From contig JAYKKM010000122.1 of NCBI GenBank assembly GCA_035772405.1, forward strand, positions 2,183,501-2,247,500: DNA of 64,000 nucleotides, given 5' to 3'. How positions within the stretch are numbered: position 1 is the first letter of the stretch; every line of letters starts with the position of its first letter. Of this stretch, positions 20,285-31,206 are shown piece after piece. A program made the translations under genes and the position numbers. The notes beneath the pieces are model-generated. The model saw only the letters and a list, made by a program, of their open reading frames with translations. It had not been told where the DNA came from and did no database searches. The DNA is from Chrysogorgia sp. JL179-B06. Taxonomy: Eukaryota > Cnidaria > Anthozoa > Scleralcyonacea > Chrysogorgiidae.

Positions 20285-21720
20285 CAACATCATTGAATGT
20301 CAAGGTGAGAGCCCAGGCCATAGGTAGGAGATCGAAAGGGGAAGGAAATAGAAGAGAGAGGAAACTACGCAACCGGATTAAAGCACTGAGACAGATAATA
20401 GCGAGAGTGAATAATGAGCTCCATCGCAGAAGGATAGGAAGAGAAGCAACCAGAAAAGAAGTGCGAATCTTACAAGAATTGAGGAAGTGTGTGGAAGGAG
20501 GATCAGTAGGCACACAGGAGCTTGTGAACGCCTCGGAGAAACATCTGGATGAGCTTAAAGGTACACTACGCAAGAAAGGTATGCTGGGCAGACAGGCAAG
20601 TGACGAGAGGCTCTATCTGAAGAGACAGGATGGAGGGCGCGGTCTGAAATGCTTGCGGCAGGTTTATAAGGGAACTAAAGTGCGTGTGGCAGTGTATATG
20701 GCATGTAGTCCAAGCCGCTGGATAAAGATTGCTTGGAAGAGAGAATACAGCAGTGAATACAAGAGCCTGAAAAGGGAAGCAGAACAAGCCCTGCGTGAGT
20801 TTGGATTGGAGGTTGAATTTAGAGAGGAAGAAGTATGGACAGGTGGTGAGAAGATGGAGAAAGATTGGGCAGGATGCTGGACGGAGTTGAAGAAAGGAAT
20901 GAAGAACGGATACATAGCGAAGCTGAAAAACGATTATAAGAAGAAAGCCATGCAGAGCCAAGTGTTTGTAGGGCAGGAGAACGAGAGCCCTATGTGGCTG
21001 AATACAAACATCACACCGCAGAAGATGGCTGGAATCATGAATGTGTTGGAGCAGATGGTGGAGACTCGGAAGTGGAAAGTGTCACGTGGGATAGGAGGCG
21101 AGGATGGAAAATGTAGATTGTGTAAGAAGTATGATGAAACTGTACAACATCTACTTGCAGGATGTGAGATCTTGGCAGGAACTGAGTATCTCCGTAGACA
21201 CAACAATGCCTTGATGGTGCTGGCGGTTAGATGGGCTGTTGAGAGAGGTCTCCTCCCTGACAACACGGTATGGTATACAGTTAGATGGGAGAAAGGTCAA
21301 GTGCTGAAGGGGAATGGGTACAAGTTGTGCTGGGACTTTGAGTATAGGATGAGAAAGACCAGTTCTGCACGCAGACCAGACTTGATACTGGAGGATGAGA
21401 AAGAGAGGAAGATTTGGATAGTGGATATGTCATGCCCTCAAGAACAGAACATCGAAGAAGCGACACGGACGAAGTTACAGAAGTACCAGCAATTGGTGTT
21501 TGAAATCAGAGAAAGGAGAAGCGGGTATAGAGTGGAAGTGGTCCCAGTAATAATCGGATGCCTGGGAGGTGGTATTGAGAAGGCAACAACAGCAGTGAAA
21601 AAGATTATTGGAGATGAGGAAAGTGTGATTGGAATAATAAGCACAATGCAGAGGACGGTGCTCTTTGAAGGGGAAACAATAATAAGGAAGGTGCTTGGCG
21701 GGGTGGTACAGACAGAGTAG
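20269..21720 (+). CDS. RT-less LINE ORF: zinc knuckle and restriction-like endonuclease
   Basis: A 483-codon frame without stops. Residues 1-95 are the basic helical region that normally precedes the reverse transcriptase (RKLRNRIKALRQIIARVNNE). The next block (RLYLKRQDGGRGLKCLRQVY) normally follows it, so about 400 or more residues of RT core are absent at a join near residue 100. Then come a Cys/His knuckle of the form C-x2-C-x8-H-x4-C (CRLCKKYDETVQHLLAGC, from residue 282) and the endonuclease motif RRPDLILEDEKERKIWIVDM near residues 368-387. The ATG at 20269 may be internal, given the broken upstream frame. Confidence 0.75.
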   Translation: MGRAVATSLNVKVRAQAIGRRSKGEGNRRERKLRNRIKALRQIIARVNNELHRRRIGREATRKEVRILQELRKCVEGGSVGTQELVNASEKHLDELKGTLRKKGMLGRQASDERLYLKRQDGGRGLKCLRQVYKGTKVRVAVYMACSPSRWIKIAWKREYSSEYKSLKREAEQALREFGLEVEFREEEVWTGGEKMEKDWAGCWTELKKGMKNGYIAKLKNDYKKKAMQSQVFVGQENESPMWLNTNITPQKMAGIMNVLEQMVETRKWKVSRGIGGEDGKCRLCKKYDETVQHLLAGCEILAGTEYLRRHNNALMVLAVRWAVERGLLPDNTVWYTVRWEKGQVLKGNGYKLCWDFEYRMRKTSSARRPDLILEDEKERKIWIVDMSCPQEQNIEEATRTKLQKYQQLVFEIRERRSGYRVEVVPVIIGCLGGGIEKATTAVKKIIGDEESVIGIISTMQRTVLFEGETIIRKVLGGVVQTE

Positions 21721-22399
21721 TGGGACACAACGGGATCATGTGCAACTCGGTTACCGCCCAGCAAGAGTTGGTGGGTGGATGCAAGGGCCAGAGTGTGTTG
21801 AGCTGGCTAATTAATTAACAATAATAATAATAATAATAATATATATAAGGTGTCTTCCAGCGACTTTTATATATATATCTTTTTATATCTATTTTATATT
21901 TTATATCTATTTATTTTGGTTATCGTTCAAACGTAATTTAACGGAAATATGTCACAAGGAGAAATGACGAACAATTTAGACACGATATGTAACAGTAAAG
22001 CGAAACAAACGACATTAATGGAAAACCCGCCTCGCAAAGCAAACGGAAGGAAGAAGGGTTACAAAAATCGTCCCAAGTCACACAACATAACATCATCATT
22101 GACGTATTAGGTGGCTACTCGAAGGATGTTAACCTAACAGTAAAGAAGTTAGTGGGAAGCAAAAGTGAGGAGATCCTAAGACGAATGCAGAAGTCAATAA
22201 TATGTAACAGCTTGAACATTACAAGATCATTTAAGTCGCACACGGAGTAACTATCAACTGATAATTAGTACATTAGATTTGTTAGGAAAAACTTTTAGGA
22301 TTTTAGAACTTTTTTAGCATTTTTAACACAATGATTGGTTACATATTATCGCCCAATTGTTTGTTTTTTTATTGTACTGAGCATTCAGAAGTTTAACAC

Positions 22400-22562
22400 T
22401 GCAATAATAATAACAACAACGACAACAACAATAAAAATAAGAATAATAAGGAAGCTCGAATCTAAAAAATACTCGATGGATTACCTGCAAAATGTTTATA
22501 AAATAACAGTAATAACTGATGCAGTGTATGCAATGGGAAAGGCAATAGCTATGATCGTAAAC
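22400..22562 (+). pseudogene. Fragment of the same RLE-type LINE family
   Basis: After a short AAC/AAT-rich start, the stretch ITVITDAVYAMGKAIAMIV matches the N-terminal region of the element at 20.2 kb. It ends within a few bases of the splice donor of the 84-base spectrin exon on the other strand. Confidence 0.55.
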
Positions 22563-22566
22563 TTAC

Positions 22567-22650
22567 TTCAGAGTCAAAAACGTATTGATTTCCCTGCGGC
22601 ACCATATTCTCAATAACCTTGCTGTGTTTTTGAACTTCAGAATAAAACTC
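22567..22650 (-). CDS. Plakin-family gene, 84-base spectrin-repeat exon
   Basis: The acceptor ATTCATCTTTTTCAG and the donor GTAAGTTT enclose 28 codons in phase 0: EFYSEVQKHSKVIENMV and PQGNQYVFDSE. The sequence fits the helix B start of a spectrin repeat and links the 24317-24015 exon (ending SENRMGRFS) to the 19743-19393 exon (starting DFENSL). It is too short to stand out as an open frame; splice sites, phase and protein pattern together support it. Confidence 0.78.
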
Positions 22651-22802
22651 CTGAAAAAGATGAATCAATATACAAACCAAATATATAAAATATTTTAATA
22701 AGGTTTCAACAGTGATATAGAGTAACGTTCCGAGGTCGCTCCAACAGATTGTTCCGCAAGTTCCGAGGTCGCGAAACGCGTAATTAGTTACTCATTAAAA
22801 TA

Positions 22803-23126
22803 ATGATTAATAATTCATTATTTCGCGGCGAAAACATTCGCGCGAACATTCGTCTAATTCCACTGAGAATATGCGAACGGCGCCAAAATTTGAAAACAAA
22901 GATTGCTGCTTTAAATACCCGACTGCTGTTACGGAGAAAAATTAAGCTTGTGCAACTTCTGACAATTAGAAGACGGCAAAAACGTATGGAAAAGTATAGA
23001 AAGCGGCTTTGGATAAGAAAATTATATGCCGAACGTGAAAAGAAAGGAGAATTTCATCTCTTTGGACAAGAAATGAGTATTTTTTCAAACAGTTTCGTAT
23101 GTATTTTTTTAAAAATAAATTTTTAG
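22803..23126 (+). pseudogene. PIF/Harbinger transposase, N-terminal remnant
   Basis: The 107-codon frame contains KRLWIRKLYAEREKKGEFHL followed by FGQEM, the pattern that opens Harbinger transposases just ahead of the DDE nuclease domain. The nuclease domain itself is absent. A minus-strand frame next to it (23320-23144, MAAEFFSQSLQRVQADALQN) may be part of the second Harbinger protein, but I recognise no domain in it. Confidence 0.52.
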
Positions 23127-23543
23127 TATTTTTTCAAACATATTTCGTCTAGAAACGGCTGTTGCCGATTTTGCTCCTGGGATTGAACTGGAGATACGAG
23201 TGCACTAAACGACTGAAAATCCACTGTTGGATTAAGTTGGAATTGTTGGTTGTTGAAAACATTTTGCAGTGCATCAGCTTGAACTCGCTGCAAAGACTGC
23301 GAGAAAAATTCCGCCGCCATGTTGAAAACTAATAAAAATTCCTCGACATTTGATTGGTTAAATGTGCTTTTGTCGCTGTATGCCGTGAAAAATGTAGGAT
23401 CCGATCCAACTTCTTTCTATTTGAAGCGTTTCGACTTTTTGTCGCTCGAACGCAAAGACACCGTTTTGACGCGCATGCGCTACGGCGAAAAAAGTCGATT
23501 CGCTCGCCTAGTGGAAAACCGGCTTAAAAGAGTGAAGGACTAG

Positions 23544-23641
23544 GTACAAGGTTGGCGCGCGCAAGTGTTCTTGGGATCGTGGACAAATGTCACACATGTC
23601 CTCCAAACAATCCCACGTACACTTGCGCGCCCACCTTGTAT
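23544..23641. repeat. Fold-back repeat
   Basis: TACAAGGTTGGCGCGCGCAA pairs with TTGCGCGCCCACCTTGTA. The inner part GGGATCGTGGACA pairs imperfectly with the sequence before it. Confidence 0.78.
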
Positions 23642-24014
23642 ATTTTCGAATAAAATCATAGTCATATAAATAGCAATATGGCATGAAATGAAATAAATAT
23701 GGTCTGTACTTTTCGGGATGTTGAACGTCAAAGTTAGCCTCTTGGCGCGGTTTAACGTTATAAAAATAGTGAAACATTGAGAACAAATATGCGGAGTTGA
23801 TGACGTACGCAGATGGATTTCACCATCTATTGTTATGCATAGTTGTACATCTGCATACGTCATTCGGACCTCTAACCGAGCATTCAGATTTCTCCCAAAA
23901 TGTATTAGCATGCCAAACTTTAACGATACTGCCGTGCTTCTCTGTTCATCAAAGCAAAAAAAATGCGAGCCATTTTATCACTTCACAAACACTTTAAGAG
24001 ACTACACTTCATAC

Positions 24015-24317
24015 CGAAAATCGACCCATTCGATTCTCCGAAGCTTCTTCGGAAATTCTCAGAAATTCCTCGGAGGCTAACAGTTCTTCAGTTTTCGCGA
24101 TCCACATCGCCTCCGTCTCGCTCGTCGTTTGAAAGTTCTCAACAACATCGACGGTCGCATGTAGTGCCGAGGACCTCGTTTGCGCCTCACTACTCAGTCT
24201 CTCCCATCGCGCGATCACACTGGCACCGTGGTCGTTCTCTGGAGACGGCAGTTTCAACGAAGCTTGCTTCAGGTGGTAGATACGCTCGCGTCGTGGTTGC
24301 ATTTCCGTTTGAATTTC
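24015..24317 (-). CDS. Plakin-family gene, spectrin-repeat exon
   Basis: The 303-base phase-0 exon (101 residues) has a strong acceptor (CTTTCTTTTCTCCAG) and donor GTATGA. It starts EIQTEMQPRRERIYHLKQ, matching helix B of a spectrin repeat, continues through helix C with the core Trp (VIARWERLSSEAQTR), and enters the next repeat with METAL-like helix A (SETEAMWIAKTEELLASEE). It follows the 26921-26783 exon, which ends LHKQLVELR, so the repeat reads through the junction. Confidence 0.86.
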
Positions 24318-24544
24318 CTGGAGAAAAGAAAGCGACGATGGCTCAATAACACGCGGAACCTCTGGAACACCTACTTGGGGGATTTTAACAGAGTTGGTAG
24401 GCCATTTTAGAAAGATGGCTGTTGTGTCGCAGCAATATCAGTATCGTTTATTTCAAGTCGATAACGCAGGATAAGGTTACATTTTTCATCCTAGTCTCAG
24501 GCTCATGTTTTAAATGCTCGACGATTAGTTCATCAGTCTTTATC

Positions 24545-25037
24545 GGACCCCAGACTGGAATAACCTATTATTAAAAAAACACTCCACCCCTCACTCAATC
24601 ACTTACTGAGATCTTTCGTAAATCAAATGCATCTCTCCAATACAACCTGCGGGGTTCTTCCACTAAATTTCATTTACCACAACCAAGGACTGAATACCTC
24701 AAAAAGAGTCTGAGTTACAGAGGGGCACATTTATGAAACAGCCTCTCAACCGAATTAAGAAATAAAGATTCATTGCATTCTTTTAATAGTATCATTTCTT
24801 CAACTGGTCGGTCATGATGTCTGTGGCTTAACTGATCTCACCTGCTAATATTTTGATGTTTACCTTAGATTGTACATATTTGTTAAACTATTTTATTGTA
24901 TTTTGTTAGTTTAGATATTTATTGTAATTAATTGTGCGCGGTATTCTTGTAATTTTGTAAAGTTCCACGCCCCTCTTGGAAACCAGCGTTCAGCTGAATG
25001 AGGTTAGCGTGGTTAAATAAAGTTTTACTTACTTACT
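24545..25037 (+). pseudogene. LINE C-terminus and 3' tail
   Basis: The frame with STKFHLPQPRTEYLKKSLSY followed by RGAHL and SLSTELRNKDSLHSFN is the usual end of CR1/L2-type reverse transcriptases, with a stop inside. The tail ends in TTAAATAAAG and (TTAC)n. Confidence 0.62.
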
Positions 25038-25057
25038 TAAACCATTGTTGCTTAAAT

Positions 25058-25502
25058 AAAAGTTCTTCGTAGCCTTATACGAGAATGCGTATTAGTTTTC
25101 TTCTAATATTGTTAGTTTTGAGACATTTGGTTTTGTTTATCCTATTTTTGGTAAATTGAAGGCCGCCATTTTTGTTCTGATTGCGAGCGAATGCGGTCGC
25201 TGCCATTACTTTTTTACGTCATTCAGTGATAGATCATAGAAACAATATACAAAAAAACCCATTCACAATCGCATGACAATAGCTTGGTTTTAGTCTATTG
25301 TGCAGGATTTCTATTCATACTATTGTGAACGATGCTTTGCATAGTGTTTCTATAACCGCATTCGCCCGCAATCAGAACAAAAATGGCGCCCTTCAATGAA
25401 TAAAAAAACACGAGAAACGCCCAAAAAAGGTAAATTTCTGTAAAACTAAAAAGATTAGAAGAAAACTAATACCCATTCTCATGTAAAGCGACAAAGAACT
25501 TT
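25058..25502. mobile_element. TIR element family 1, copy 2
   Basis: AAAGTTCTTCGTAGCCTTAT and TATTAGTTTTCTTCTAAT on the left pair with the complement on the right (TTAGAAGAAAACTAATACCC). It has the same arms as 5400-6322. Confidence 0.75.
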
Positions 25503-26117
25503 CATTTTTGGGGTGGAGCGTCGTTATCCAAAAAGATGCAAATCTTTCACTAGTGAAAGCAGCCGCGTATTTTCTGCTCGTACCTCCCCCAAAGGAGCGT
25601 CTGCGAGTCCACTGGGAAAATTCCATACTGATGACGTCAATATGGCCAGAATTCGGGCATCTATTCTGATTGGCTACTTCATTATTATTCGCATCTCTAA
25701 ATTCAATGTCTTCGAAAAAAAGCTTCAAATTCAAAAGCTAATTTTCATGATATGCTCGAATGATATACAATAGAAGGAAAAGGTACATTATCAACAAAGA
25801 ATGTCAACAATGATCCAAGGCTAATATCTACCGAACTGCATGAGGAATGCCTTCTCGAAGCATATTTATAATTTATGCGAATAATAATGAAGTAGCCAAT
25901 CAGAATAGATGCCCGACCGTATTCATTGCATATGAATTGATATCATGCAGTATGGAATTTTTTAAGTGGAGTCGCAGACGATCCTTTAGTGGAGGTACCA
26001 GCACAAAGTACGCGGCTGCTTTCGCAGGCTATACCATTCACTAATGTGTATTTAGTGATGCGTATTGCAAAGGCAGCACTTTCTCAATTATTTTAAGACC
26101 CGGAGTTGGTGTCCAAC

Positions 26118-26623
26118 CACTGCTCTCTTCATAAAGACTGGATCGAGCAACTATTGTTTGGATGCTGCGAAAAAATGAAGCTGGGAATATTTCGCAGCGG
26201 CCATCTTCAATGGACCACTATATAATTTTACTGTAAGCGACAGAGACAATATTTTAAGACGCTAAAATGAATCAGTTGTCGAAGGTTTTCCCGTAATTTA
26301 GAACACAAACTATGGCTCCGTAACAATAATAATGAAGCCGGGATTAGTGCGTGGCGGCCATATTAGGGAGACCACAGTGGTCATTCCAATATGGCCGCTA
26401 CACGCTAATTCCGGCTTCATAGTTACTATTATGGAGCCGTAGTTTGTGTTCTGTATTATGGGAAAACCTTCGACAACTGATTCATTTTAGCATCTTAAAA
26501 GATCAGAGACTATATAACTAAAATATAAAACTATATAACGTAGTCCCAACAAGATGGCCGCCACGAGCTACTCCATTTTCTGAACAATAGTTGCTCGATC
26601 CAGTCTTTATTTAGAGATCAGTG
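26118..26623. mobile_element. hAT-like palindromic MITE, copy 2
   Basis: It has the same CACTG ends as copy 1 at 5657. The flanks TGTCCAAC and TGTCCGAC are an 8-bp target duplication with one change. The arms pair along most of the 506 bases, with an inner stem CGGAATTAGCGTG / CATATTGGAATG around 26400. Confidence 0.8.
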
Positions 26624-26782
26624 TGTCCGACCCAGAATCGAATACTTCAATATGAAAAAAAATCGCAACCGAATTTTCATCGCAGCAGCACTTCATGAAA
26701 ACTGCTTATTATGATACTGCTTATCATGAAAACTGTTTATTATGATCCTCCGCCAGCCGTCAATTTCACTAAAAGCACTTAC

Positions 26783-26921
26783 CCTCAGTTCTACCAACTG
26801 TTTGTGTAAACCGTCTAAATTGGTTGTCATTCCAGGTTGATTGCACAACGTCGTCTCAACGCCGCTCAACCAATTCTCCAACTCCTCCACAAGTTCAACG
26901 ACAGTGTGCAACAATTCCAGT
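26783..26921 (-). CDS. Plakin-family gene, spectrin-repeat exon
   Basis: This 139-base exon has the acceptor CTCTTTTTTACGTAG and the donor GTAAGT. Its first base completes an Arg codon begun by the AG at the end of the 27748-27594 exon, a phase match that strongly supports both. It encodes ELLHTVVELVEELENWLSGV with the conserved helix-A Trp, and LDGLHKQLVELR at the end, and then joins the 24317 exon in phase 0. Confidence 0.85.
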
Positions 26922-27328
26922 CTACGTAAAAAAGAGAATAGATGGGGCACTTTAGAAACGAATGGGGCATTTTTAGTCACGGTAAATTCAACAGATAACC
27001 AAAATACAATATATTAAAAAATATATACAAATTCGCCTCGTAGAAAAGCTCGCATTGCGCCCCTACTGATGCACATTGGCAACATAAATCACAATTTCAA
27101 CTTTTTGACTTTATGATTAACAAATAGGCTAACGAAGGTAATCCAAGTAAACAAAACTACTCTTGTACCAAACAGCAGCACTATAATTTTGACCAAAGAC
27201 AATCCTGTATATATATAACGAATGTATATATATAACGAATCCTGTAGATATATATCGAACAACTAGTTTTCAGACTTTTCGCGGAAACCTTATTTTAAAG
27301 TATACTTTCTAGCGATCACCAGCTCACC

Positions 27329-27536
27329 ACACTGTAAAACTGTTAAAACAACCAATTAAATTTGGTCAATTGAATTAAATTTTACGGGTTGAAACCGCCA
27401 AATGTTATTGGTTGAAACAACCAACTGAATACGGTCATTTTAATCAAAATATTTGGTTATTTTAACCATTCGGATTGGTATGAATCTGAGACAACCTATC
27501 GAATCGGTTGTTTGAACCAATCTGTTTTTACAGTGT
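27329..27536. mobile_element. MITE with ACACTGTAAAA ends
   Basis: ACACTGTAAAAC and GTTTTTACAGTGT end a 208-base element whose inside is filled with AACCAA/TTGGTT motifs. I see no target duplication. It ends 58 bases from the donor site of the next exon. Confidence 0.65.
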
Positions 27537-27593
27537 ACTTATTCTCTGACTGGGAAACCATGGTGTAGAGAATGATGCAAATTGCAAACAAAC

Positions 27594-27748
27594 CTCTTCT
27601 GACGATTCTCCAGGCACCGACAAGTATCTTTCCATTTATCTTGCAGAAGGTCGTATTTCTGCATCAACGCTGGCTCATGATGCGGTATTTCTGCTTCAAA
27701 AACTTCGTATTCTGGTTCCCATTTGAACAAACGTTCGGTTTGTAGTTC
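27594..27748 (-). CDS. Plakin-family gene, spectrin-repeat exon
   Basis: The 155-base exon starts in phase 0 after CAACTTTTTTTTAG and ends in phase 2 at a GTTTGT donor. It encodes ELQTERLFKWEPEYEVFEAE and a helix-C segment YDLLQDKWKDTCRCLENRQK with the core Trp. It follows the 31332-31207 exon (ending ELQEIK) and precedes the 26921 exon; both joins keep the reading frame and the spectrin pattern. Confidence 0.82.
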
Positions 27749-27879
27749 CTAAAAAAAAGTTGGATCTAAGTCGGGATGACACCATCTAGAAGGTTCGGTA
27801 TGTGAACGTGATCTTGGACTTCACATAATTTGACCTGGTCTAAGCAAGTTTTTTAGCAGTGTTCCCGAGCCAACAAATT

Positions 27880-28900
27880 GCTGGAGTGTGTCCGTAGATC
27901 AACGAAAAACATCAAAAACTCCTCACGTCGAATTCTCTATCTAAGACCAAATTCTCTATCTAAGACCAAACTTATGTTGCGTACCCCAGTTGAGAACGAA
28001 CGAGTCTCCGCAGTCTGTCGACCTCATTCTTTGCGATTCCAGTTACAATCAAAGGCTTGCCGTCCTAAATATCCTACCAATAAGTTATTGACACGAATAT
28101 CTCGATATATTGTCATTTTTAAAGTAAATTGTGGCATCATCAATCTGTCTAATTCAGTACTTCCAGAATATCAAAATCACAACAAAATTACAAGATCAGT
28201 GGATCCAAACTGATGATCCAAACTGCGCCCTTCAATTCCAACACTCTGACATATATAAAAAATCCTATACTATTCGGACAACAAGGATCTGGAATATACT
28301 ACCATAAACCCATTATCAATAAATATATCACTCTAACAACCTTTAAAAACGCATTGCTCAATTACTATCATTCTGCTCTAAAAAACAATTAAAATGTAGA
28401 TGACTTCGCTCGTGGAAAACTGTATTTGTATACTGTAATCAGTGGCGTAGCCAGGGTCTTGGCTTTGGGGGACAAAAAGGTCCACGTGGTCTTGTCTAAG
28501 CGCGAGTATTCTAGGGGATACGGGGACATGCTAGGGCATGCTCAAATTTTTATTTCTAGGGTCTCTAAAACACCATTCCCCGCATTCTGAGGCAAGTTTC
28601 GTAATCGCAAAATTTTGTTATTACTAAATCAGAACATGGCACAATACACGTCAAGATATCTTGAAATTCATTGATAAACAACTCTAAATCGAAACGTTTC
28701 TTAGAATCATAGACCCTTTTAATAAGTACAGAATATTTTAACTAATCAGTTAATTTTTCGATTCAGGAAATTGCTTTGGGTGACTCTTAATGCAAATGAG
28801 TCTGATATTCATAAGTCGAAAGATCTAGAGCAGCAGGAGCTTCCGCCATTTTACATAATTGCATAATACGCGAGTCATTCACATGGTGCTAGAACATTGA
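27880..28900 (+). other. Probable LINE C-terminal debris and an AGTGGCGTAGCCAGG repeat
   Basis: Stretches around 28220-28400 encode PINKYITLTTFKNALLNYY followed by a stop, like a LINE C-terminus, but with frame changes upstream. The CAGTGGCGTAGCCAGG at 28439 is a common start of invertebrate repeats. No exon was seen. Confidence 0.3.
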
Positions 28901-28907
28901 CAATAGC

Positions 28908-29068
28908 ACTCCGTCGAGATGACGTCAGTATCCATGTTGGTCCGCTTTTACCTATAATTATTGCGGCCATAACAAAAGAAAATAGCTCATTTGCAATCAT
29001 TTGTGAGTCAAATTTGGTTTGTTTGTCCGCATTTTGAGCTATTAATAATAGCCAGACGCTACGCTATT
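28908..29068. mobile_element. Short dispersed MITE, copy 1 of 3
   Basis: The core TTGCGGCCATAACAAAAGAA to GTCCGCATTTTGAGC recurs at 40243-40385 and 46650-46775. The ends CAATAGC / GCTATTG may be short TIRs. Confidence 0.65.
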
Positions 29069-29259
29069 GGTTATGTTTAGCCGCTGACCAAACCTTTTGA
29101 ATTTTTTGACAGTCGATGTCATTGACAGTCAGCCGGATGCCCTTACTTTAAATTTCCGTCTATGCCGAAGCCCACGCGAAGTTGCTCATCGATATGTTTT
29201 TGCAATTTGACTTGTGGCTCAGAACATCTACCGCCCTCAAATTTCTCCCCGGATTTAGA

Positions 29260-29480
29260 CTTTTCACGAGAACGGTCTTGGGACCACTGACTGTAATTAT
29301 CTGTAACTATATGTATAAGGTGTGTATTGTTTAATTTACATGTATGTGATATTTAGGTACCGCAGTAATTGGCCAAAGCTGTTGTCGACACCATGCCATC
29401 GTCTAGTATATGTTATTGTGTAAATATTTGTTTTCTAGTCTAGATGTGTCAAAGCTTATAAAAATAAAATAAAATAAACT
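29260..29480 (+). repeat. LINE 3' tail (GCAGTAATTGGCC family), copy 1
   Basis: It shares GCCGCAGTAATTGGCC-like sequence and an (AATAAAATAAA) tail with 61840-61965. Confidence 0.6.
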
Positions 29481-29910
29481 TAACCAAAACCAAACCAAAC
29501 ACCAAACGAAAATAAACCATAGCACAAGGTTGATTGAGGAAAATTTCCAGTGTCTGATATATATAGCAACTAGAAATTTCTATAACACTAGTATAAGAAA
29601 GCGAAGTGCTGCGAATTGTGTCTAATAATAATAATAATAAAGACGTTTTAGGATCATTATACTAGAAATACGTATCCGCAATAACCCCTCGCCCGCCTGT
29701 CCTATCAGACAAAATTTTATATTAATTATTTCAAAGAATATATTATATGTTTCGCATTTGCGATTTGTTGATCACAAATCGCAATTTGTTGATCACAAAT
29801 CGCAAAAGGCCGTTTCGTCGTAGATTTTGAACATTATCTCGGTTAATATTCTGAAAACAGATTTGGAATTACCGAGTCTAACACAGAACATACGTGCTTA
29901 AGTTACTTAA

Positions 29911-30385
29911 AGGACATTGGCAACAAAAATTAAGTTTGTCTAATATGAAAGAATTCGTAAAATGATAGAATAACACCTTTTACAACTTTTCCGTATTTTA
30001 CTTCGTTTTTGAAATATTTCAGTTTGTTTGAAATGTAAATGAGATGGTCTCTTACGTCAGGTGTGGGGTAGAGCCAATATTCACTCATTAAAAATGTCTT
30101 ATATATCAGTGATTGCTAAGTTTACAACGTTCATTATCATGAGGAGTTATTATACGCACATTTTCAAGTAAATTTGTGGAACAAACTTGAAGATTGAACT
30201 AATATTTTAATGAGTGAAAATTCTCCACCCCACACCTGACGTCAGACACCATCTCATTTACATATCAAACAAACTGAAATATTTCACAAACGAAGTAAAA
30301 TACGGAAAAGTTGTAAAAGGTGTTGCTCTATCATTTTACGAGTTCTTTCATATTAGACAAACTTAATTTTTGTTGCCAATGTCCT
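29911..30385. mobile_element. TTAA-flanked palindromic MITE (AGGACATTGGC ends)
   Basis: The element begins AGGACATTGGCAACAAAAAT and ends with the complement, between TTAA at 29907-29910 and 30386-30389. The arms pair for about 200 bases including TTTCAGTTTGTTTGA and GGTGTGGGGTAGAG. TTAA duplications point to piggyBac or Kolobok-type mobilisation. Confidence 0.85.
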
Positions 30386-30479
30386 TTAAGTTACTTATAA
30401 AACTAATTACATTTCATTATAAAATCGAAACTACTGCTACAATTATAACTACATGCAGCCTCATTCGCAGAGGAGGCTA

Positions 30480-30690
30480 CACAACATGTATAGAAAATGT
30501 TTCTGAGTCCCGGACAGGTATCGAACCTGTCTACACCTTCTGGTTGCCGGTGAAACGCTCTGACCATTGAACTACCAAGAATCGGATGTACTGGTTCGAT
30601 TGATATATAATCATAGAGAATAATACATGGATGTGCGGAAATACGGAATTTATTTCGAGTGTTGAACATATTTCCAAGCATCCATGTATC
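30480..30690 (-). repeat. tRNA-derived SINE, copy B
   Basis: On the minus strand a tRNA-like head has TAGTTCAATGGTCAGAGC as box A and AGGTTCGATACCT as box B, then CTGAGnnTCAGAAACATTTTCT. The upstream part shares GATGTACTGGTTCGATTGAT with copies C and D. Confidence 0.68.
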
Positions 30691-30965
30691 TTATTCTGTT
30701 TACTTCATAAACATTAACACGGACAATCTAAATTGAGAATTAATTTTTACTTCACTCCAAAAAGATAATCATTGGATCGCTGAAACGATATCTTCACACG
30801 CAAAAATATCGTATTTTTACGTTTGTTGAGATACGATTTTTCTCAGTGGCCAAAAACTCTGTATCACACTATTGCTTGTGAAATAAATGCACTTACCATT
30901 TAGAACAATTTTTATAAAGAGAGGATTATTTAATGGTCAAATATATGAATATGAAAAATTTGACT

Positions 30966-31037
30966 GCCCCAACAGGGAATCGAACCCGAAGTTTCCGAAT
31001 CAACGCATCGGCGCTCTAACCACTGAGCTATTGAGAC
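30966..31037 (-). repeat. tRNA-like sequence, probable SINE head or tRNA pseudogene
   Basis: 72 bases fold as a tRNA: GTCTCAA / TTGGGGC acceptor (two G-T pairs), GCTC/GAGC D stem, anticodon stem CCGAT / TTCGG, T arm TCGGGTTCGATTCCCTG. The anticodon would be GTT, but C replaces the invariant U33 and the T stem has mismatches. I therefore do not call a working gene. Confidence 0.5.
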
Positions 31038-31206
31038 ACGGTCAGAACAGTCAAACATCATATACATATTTATACATCGCCCCGATGTATGTAACACACA
31101 ATCACTTTAATCGGACGAGGAGCAGGAACTAAACCTGGGTCACAGAGGTGAAACACCACCATTGTGACACCAACATTCCCACACCTCTCCAGTCGCATCT
31201 ACTAAC

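Larger units (their letters stand above)
19940..21840 (+). mobile_element. Non-LTR retrotransposon with restriction-like endonuclease, reverse transcriptase deleted
   Basis: The element lies on the plus strand between a (TAA)n array and an (AAT)n tail at 21820-21840. It keeps the region before the reverse transcriptase, the zinc knuckle and the C-terminal restriction-like endonuclease of R2/NeSL-type LINEs. A second fragment of the same family is at 22400-22560. Confidence 0.72.

Noticed and set aside
30966..31037. Working tRNA-Asn gene
   Set aside because: C instead of U at position 33 and a defective T stem argue for a pseudogene or SINE head.
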